64,000 nt of DNA from Gemmatirosa kalamazoonensis (lineage in GTDB: Bacteria; Gemmatimonadota; Gemmatimonadetes; Gemmatimonadales; Gemmatimonadaceae): positions 868,001 to 932,000 of the forward strand of contig NZ_CP007129.1 of the NCBI RefSeq assembly GCF_000522985.1, in the 5' to 3' direction. Position numbers and translations under genes: made by a program. Within the stretch, counting starts at the first letter, position 1, and the number at the start of each line of letters is the position of its first letter. Positions 61,677-64,000 of the stretch are shown piece by piece. The notes below the pieces were generated by a model. It ran no database searches. It was not told the DNA's origin and was given only the letters and a program-made list of their open reading frames with translations.

Positions 61677-62742
61677 TCGTTGCAGCCAGTCGCTTCGCGT
61701 TGAACTCGGCGAGCGCGTCCTGCATCGCGATCCAGTTCTCGTACGGCATCCCCGGGCTCACGCCGCCCCCGACGCTGAGGATCATGCCCGAGCCGTCGGG
61801 GCCCGTGCCGCCCTCGAGGACCTCGAGCGTCGCCTCCTTCACCTCATCGGGCGTGCCGCGCACCGCGACCTCGAGCGGGTTCACGTTCCCCATGAGGCAC
61901 ATGCGGTCGCCGACGCGCTGCTTCACCTCGCGGATGTCCTTCTGCTTGCCCCAGTTCAACACGTTGAACCCGGCGTCGGGCAGGTGGTCGAGGCACGCGT
62001 CGACCTCGGCGTCGTTGTGATACAGCTTCACCCAGTCCTTCGGGAACGCGTCGCAGATCCGCTTCAGGTACGGATGGCAGAACTCCAGGTAGTGCTCCTC
62101 GTTCACGAAGCCGACGATGTCGTCGAGGATGAAGATCCCCTCGACCGTGTCGCCGATGACCTTGTGCTGCGCCTTGAGCCAGTCGATGACGACGCGCGTG
62201 CACAGGTCGAGCAGGCGGTGCACCTCGTCGGGCTTCTCCACGAGCTCGATCATGAGGTTGCTCGTGCTGCGCACGAAGCCCGCGGTGCACATCGGGCCGC
62301 GCGCCGTCACGAACGGGATGATCTCGCCCATCGCGCGGATCTTCGGCAGCGCCATCTTGTAGCGGTGCAGCGTGAGCGCGGCGAAGCCGTCCGCCTCGAC
62401 CTCGTACTCGGGGAACTCGTCGATGTCCTCGAGCCGGTAGAGCGTGTGGTACTCGCTCGGCGTGTTGTTGTCCCAGAACTTGATCTTCGCGCCGAGGATC
62501 GACGGCTCGGCGGCCATGCCGTACTCCATCCACCACGACGGGATCATGATCACGTCGGGGAAGTCGCGGATGACCTTCACGTTCGCGTTGAACCACGCGT
62601 CCGGGTCGAGGTAGTAGTCCATGTGCGGCACGCCGACGTAGCCCGGGATCCACGGGCTGTCGACGATCATCGCCATCGGGATCTTGTCCTGCGGCTCGAG
62701 TCGCGCGGCACGCTTGTACGCTTCCCACTGTTCCGGACGCAT
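61672..62742 (-). CDS. UroD-superfamily corrinoid methyltransferase (MtaA/O-demethylase-like)
   Basis: 356 residues: 'IVDSPWIPGYVGVPHMDYYLDP', 'EGIFILDDIVGFVNEEHYLEFCHPYLKRICDAF', 'VKLYHNDAEVDACLDHLPDAGFNVLNWG', 'LMGNVNPLEVAVRGTPDEVKE', 'ILSVGGGVSPGMPYENW'. It is the family of MtaA and of many O-demethylase methyltransferases. The HxC and later Cys zinc ligands of MtaA are not conserved ('YHND', 'GGGVSPG'). Glu201, Glu216 and His242 may be metal ligands instead. So transfer to a thiol is unlikely; demethylation of a methyl ether to the corrinoid is more likely. Substrate unknown. Confidence 0.78.
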   Translation of the reverse strand: MRPEQWEAYKRAARLEPQDKIPMAMIVDSPWIPGYVGVPHMDYYLDPDAWFNANVKVIRDFPDVIMIPSWWMEYGMAAEPSILGAKIKFWDNNTPSEYHTLYRLEDIDEFPEYEVEADGFAALTLHRYKMALPKIRAMGEIIPFVTARGPMCTAGFVRSTSNLMIELVEKPDEVHRLLDLCTRVVIDWLKAQHKVIGDTVEGIFILDDIVGFVNEEHYLEFCHPYLKRICDAFPKDWVKLYHNDAEVDACLDHLPDAGFNVLNWGKQKDIREVKQRVGDRMCLMGNVNPLEVAVRGTPDEVKEATLEVLEGGTGPDGSGMILSVGGGVSPGMPYENWIAMQDALAEFNAKRLAATK

Positions 62743-62796
62743 TCGGATCCTCTCAGAGTACGTGGCTGGTGGCTTTCACGTGGAGACGCGGAGACA

Positions 62797-63906
62797 TCAA
62801 GTGGAAGCGAACACGGGAGCCAGGGCCCCGCGCTCGACGGCCTGCAGGGCGCAGCGAATGTAACCCAGGGCGTACGCCATGCCCGCGTGCCAGGGGGCGG
62901 CACACGTCATCTCCGGGGTGTGGTCGGGGATCAGGACGCCGTCGTAGCCCGTGTCGTGGAGGATCTGCACGACGCGCAGCATGTCGATGTCCCCCTCGTC
63001 GACGAACACCTCCTGGTAGAGCGGCACCTTGCCGCGCACGTTGCGGAAGTGGACGTAGGCGATGCGCCCGGCCCGCGCGAACTTCTCCGTCGCCTCGTAC
63101 ACGTCGAGCGTCGCGCCGTCGGTCGGCATCTCGGACAGGGAGCCGAGGCAGAACTCCAGTGCGCTCGCGCGGCTCGGCACAAGGTCGAGCATCTTCTGGT
63201 ACTTGTCGGGGCGGTTCACGAGGCGCGCGCCGCCGCGGAGCTGGTCGGTCGGCGGATCGTCGGGGTGGAGCGCCATGCGCACGCCGCACTCCTCGGCCAC
63301 CGGCAGGATCTCGGAGAGGAACCACTCGAGCCGCTGCCAGATCTCCTCGCTGGAGATCGGCGCCACGGTCCCCTCGGGCGCGTCGGGATCGTAGACCATG
63401 TTCCACACCATGCCGTTAGGCAGCGGCGTGCTCTTGTCGATCTTCGACTCGTCGTACACGAGCGCCTTCGCGCCGCCGCGGCCGAACGGGCCCTTCGTCC
63501 ATCCCCACACGCCGGCGATGGAGAAGTTGTAGCCCATGATCGGGATGCCCGCCTTGCCGACCGCCTGGATCGTGCGCTTGAGCTGCTCCATCTGCTGTCG
63601 CTTCTTCGGGCCGTCGAGCAGCACGTCGTGCCAGTGCGACGGATCGAAGTTCTCGATCGCCTCCCACGTGAGGCCGTTCGCCTCGATGTCCTTCTTGATC
63701 GCGGCGAGGTCCTCGTACGTCCACGGCCTGTCCTGGTTCTGCGTCACGCCCCACCCGAGCCGGTTCGGGCCGCTCGCGAGCACCGGGTTCGAGCCCTTGA
63801 AGTAGTCCACGAGGTGCACGACGAGGTGCGTCACCCCCGCCTGCTTCGCGAACGCGTAGTTGTCCTGCGTGAGCAGGCTGCGGTACAGACCCAGGCCTAA
63901 CTTCAT
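62797..63906 (-). CDS. uxuA: mannonate dehydratase-like protein (UxuA family)
   Basis: 369 residues. TIM-barrel features of UxuA: 'IPIMGYNFSIAGVWGWTKGP', 'EECGVRMALHPDDPP' (H214), 'FCLGSLSEMP', 'IAYVHFRNVRG', 'DEGDIDMLRVVQILHDTGYDGVLIPDHTPEM'. UxuA removes water from D-mannonate to give 2-keto-3-deoxygluconate in hexuronate breakdown. The family also holds enzymes of other specificity, so the symbol is tentative. It lies between an SDR gene and the methyltransferase gene on the same strand. Confidence 0.8.
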   Translation of the reverse strand: MKLGLGLYRSLLTQDNYAFAKQAGVTHLVVHLVDYFKGSNPVLASGPNRLGWGVTQNQDRPWTYEDLAAIKKDIEANGLTWEAIENFDPSHWHDVLLDGPKKRQQMEQLKRTIQAVGKAGIPIMGYNFSIAGVWGWTKGPFGRGGAKALVYDESKIDKSTPLPNGMVWNMVYDPDAPEGTVAPISSEEIWQRLEWFLSEILPVAEECGVRMALHPDDPPTDQLRGGARLVNRPDKYQKMLDLVPSRASALEFCLGSLSEMPTDGATLDVYEATEKFARAGRIAYVHFRNVRGKVPLYQEVFVDEGDIDMLRVVQILHDTGYDGVLIPDHTPEMTCAAPWHAGMAYALGYIRCALQAVERGALAPVFAST

Positions 63907-63947
63907 CGGAGGGTTGGTGAAGTGTGTGCTGCGTGGAGGTGTCGGGG

Positions 63948-64000
63948 TCAGACGCCGCTGTACGCGCTGAAGCCGCCGTCCACCGGGATGACCACGCCGG
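63948..64000 (-). CDS. short-chain dehydrogenase, C-terminal end only
   Basis: Only the last 16 codons before the TGA are inside the window: 'GVVIPVDGGFSAYSGV'. This is the usual end of classical SDRs (VDGG) and the 'GGFSAYSGV' ending is common in those acting as mannonate/fructuronate oxidoreductases. The gap to the uxuA-like gene is 41 nt, so one operon is likely. Confidence 0.7.
   Translation of the reverse strand, partial: GVVIPVDGGFSAYSGV

Noticed and set aside
61672-62742. Genuine uroporphyrinogen decarboxylase of heme synthesis
   Set aside because: Neighbours are corrinoid and uronate genes, and the N-terminal substrate motifs of HemE are not seen.
1-64000. GTTAGGC as telomere-like repeat (TTAGGC)
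   Set aside because: Copies are dispersed, single and on both strands, not tandem or terminal.
1-64000. tRNA or rRNA genes and IS elements
   Set aside because: No cloverleaf with a TTCRANY-type loop, no rRNA stretches and no transposase-like frame were noticed.

Overview
The window is a very GC-rich bacterial chromosome segment, apart from a few islands of more balanced composition. The gene content points to a Gemmatimonadota-like (or related soil) bacterium: several large MacB/FtsX-type permeases paired with PadR regulators, secreted S9/M13/M1-like DUF885 peptidases, TonB/carboxypeptidase-regulatory outer-membrane proteins, and many small secreted hypotheticals. This is inferred from gene style; there is no rRNA or marker gene. 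I saw no tRNA, rRNA, CRISPR array, IS transposase or integrase.

Layout. 1-10.8 kb: 3' part of a TonB-dependent receptor, a CopD-like membrane protein, two SAM methyltransferases, a small lipoprotein, a PadR + permease pair, an odd acyl-carrier-like protein and a small beta-barrel. 10.8-14.2 kb: a run of small minus-strand genes of foreign look, separated by two complete integron attC sites and further attC half-sites, i.e. a cassette array without an integrase in view. 14.3-20.6 kb: DUF885 peptidase, GyrI-like protein, a PAS histidine kinase broken at a (CG)n tract, an SMP-30-like protein and a glycoside-hydrolase relic. 20.7-28.3 kb: DUF1854 protein + ABC exporter, S9 peptidase, two secreted proteins. 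28.3-31.2 kb: ArsR/AHSA1 pair, YCII and RibD-like proteins, an NmrA relic. 31.3-39.4 kb: two outer-membrane regulatory-domain proteins, an ECF sigma/ChrR-type anti-sigma pair, a hydrolase and a LytS/LytR two-component pair. 39.4-56.2 kb: SDR, second PadR + permease pair, inverted 15-bp minisatellites, nitronate monooxygenase, DinB, AraC, M13 peptidase, sialate-esterase-like protein, a second two-component pair, a third permease and small lipoproteins.

56.2-64.0 kb is the most interesting region. One minus-strand operon-like run carries an SDR end, a mannonate-dehydratase-like protein, a UroD-superfamily methyltransferase, a corrinoid protein fused to a small 'virulence factor'-type domain, a corrinoid-reactivating ferredoxin/ASKHA protein, a stand-alone MetH-activation-like protein, a homocysteine S-methyltransferase and a small unknown protein. 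Together these could take a methyl group from an unknown O-methyl compound through a corrinoid to homocysteine, next to genes of hexuronate breakdown. My speculative reading is O-demethylation of a methylated uronate such as 4-O-methyl-glucuronate.

Two sequence patterns run through the whole window. One is the heptamer GTTAGGC/GCCTAAC (about 55 copies found by eye), which matches the attC core box and occurs both at gene ends and inside genes. The other is a family of intergenic palindromes whose arms are built of about 9-bp tandem units; the unit sequence differs between copies but matches between the two arms of each copy.
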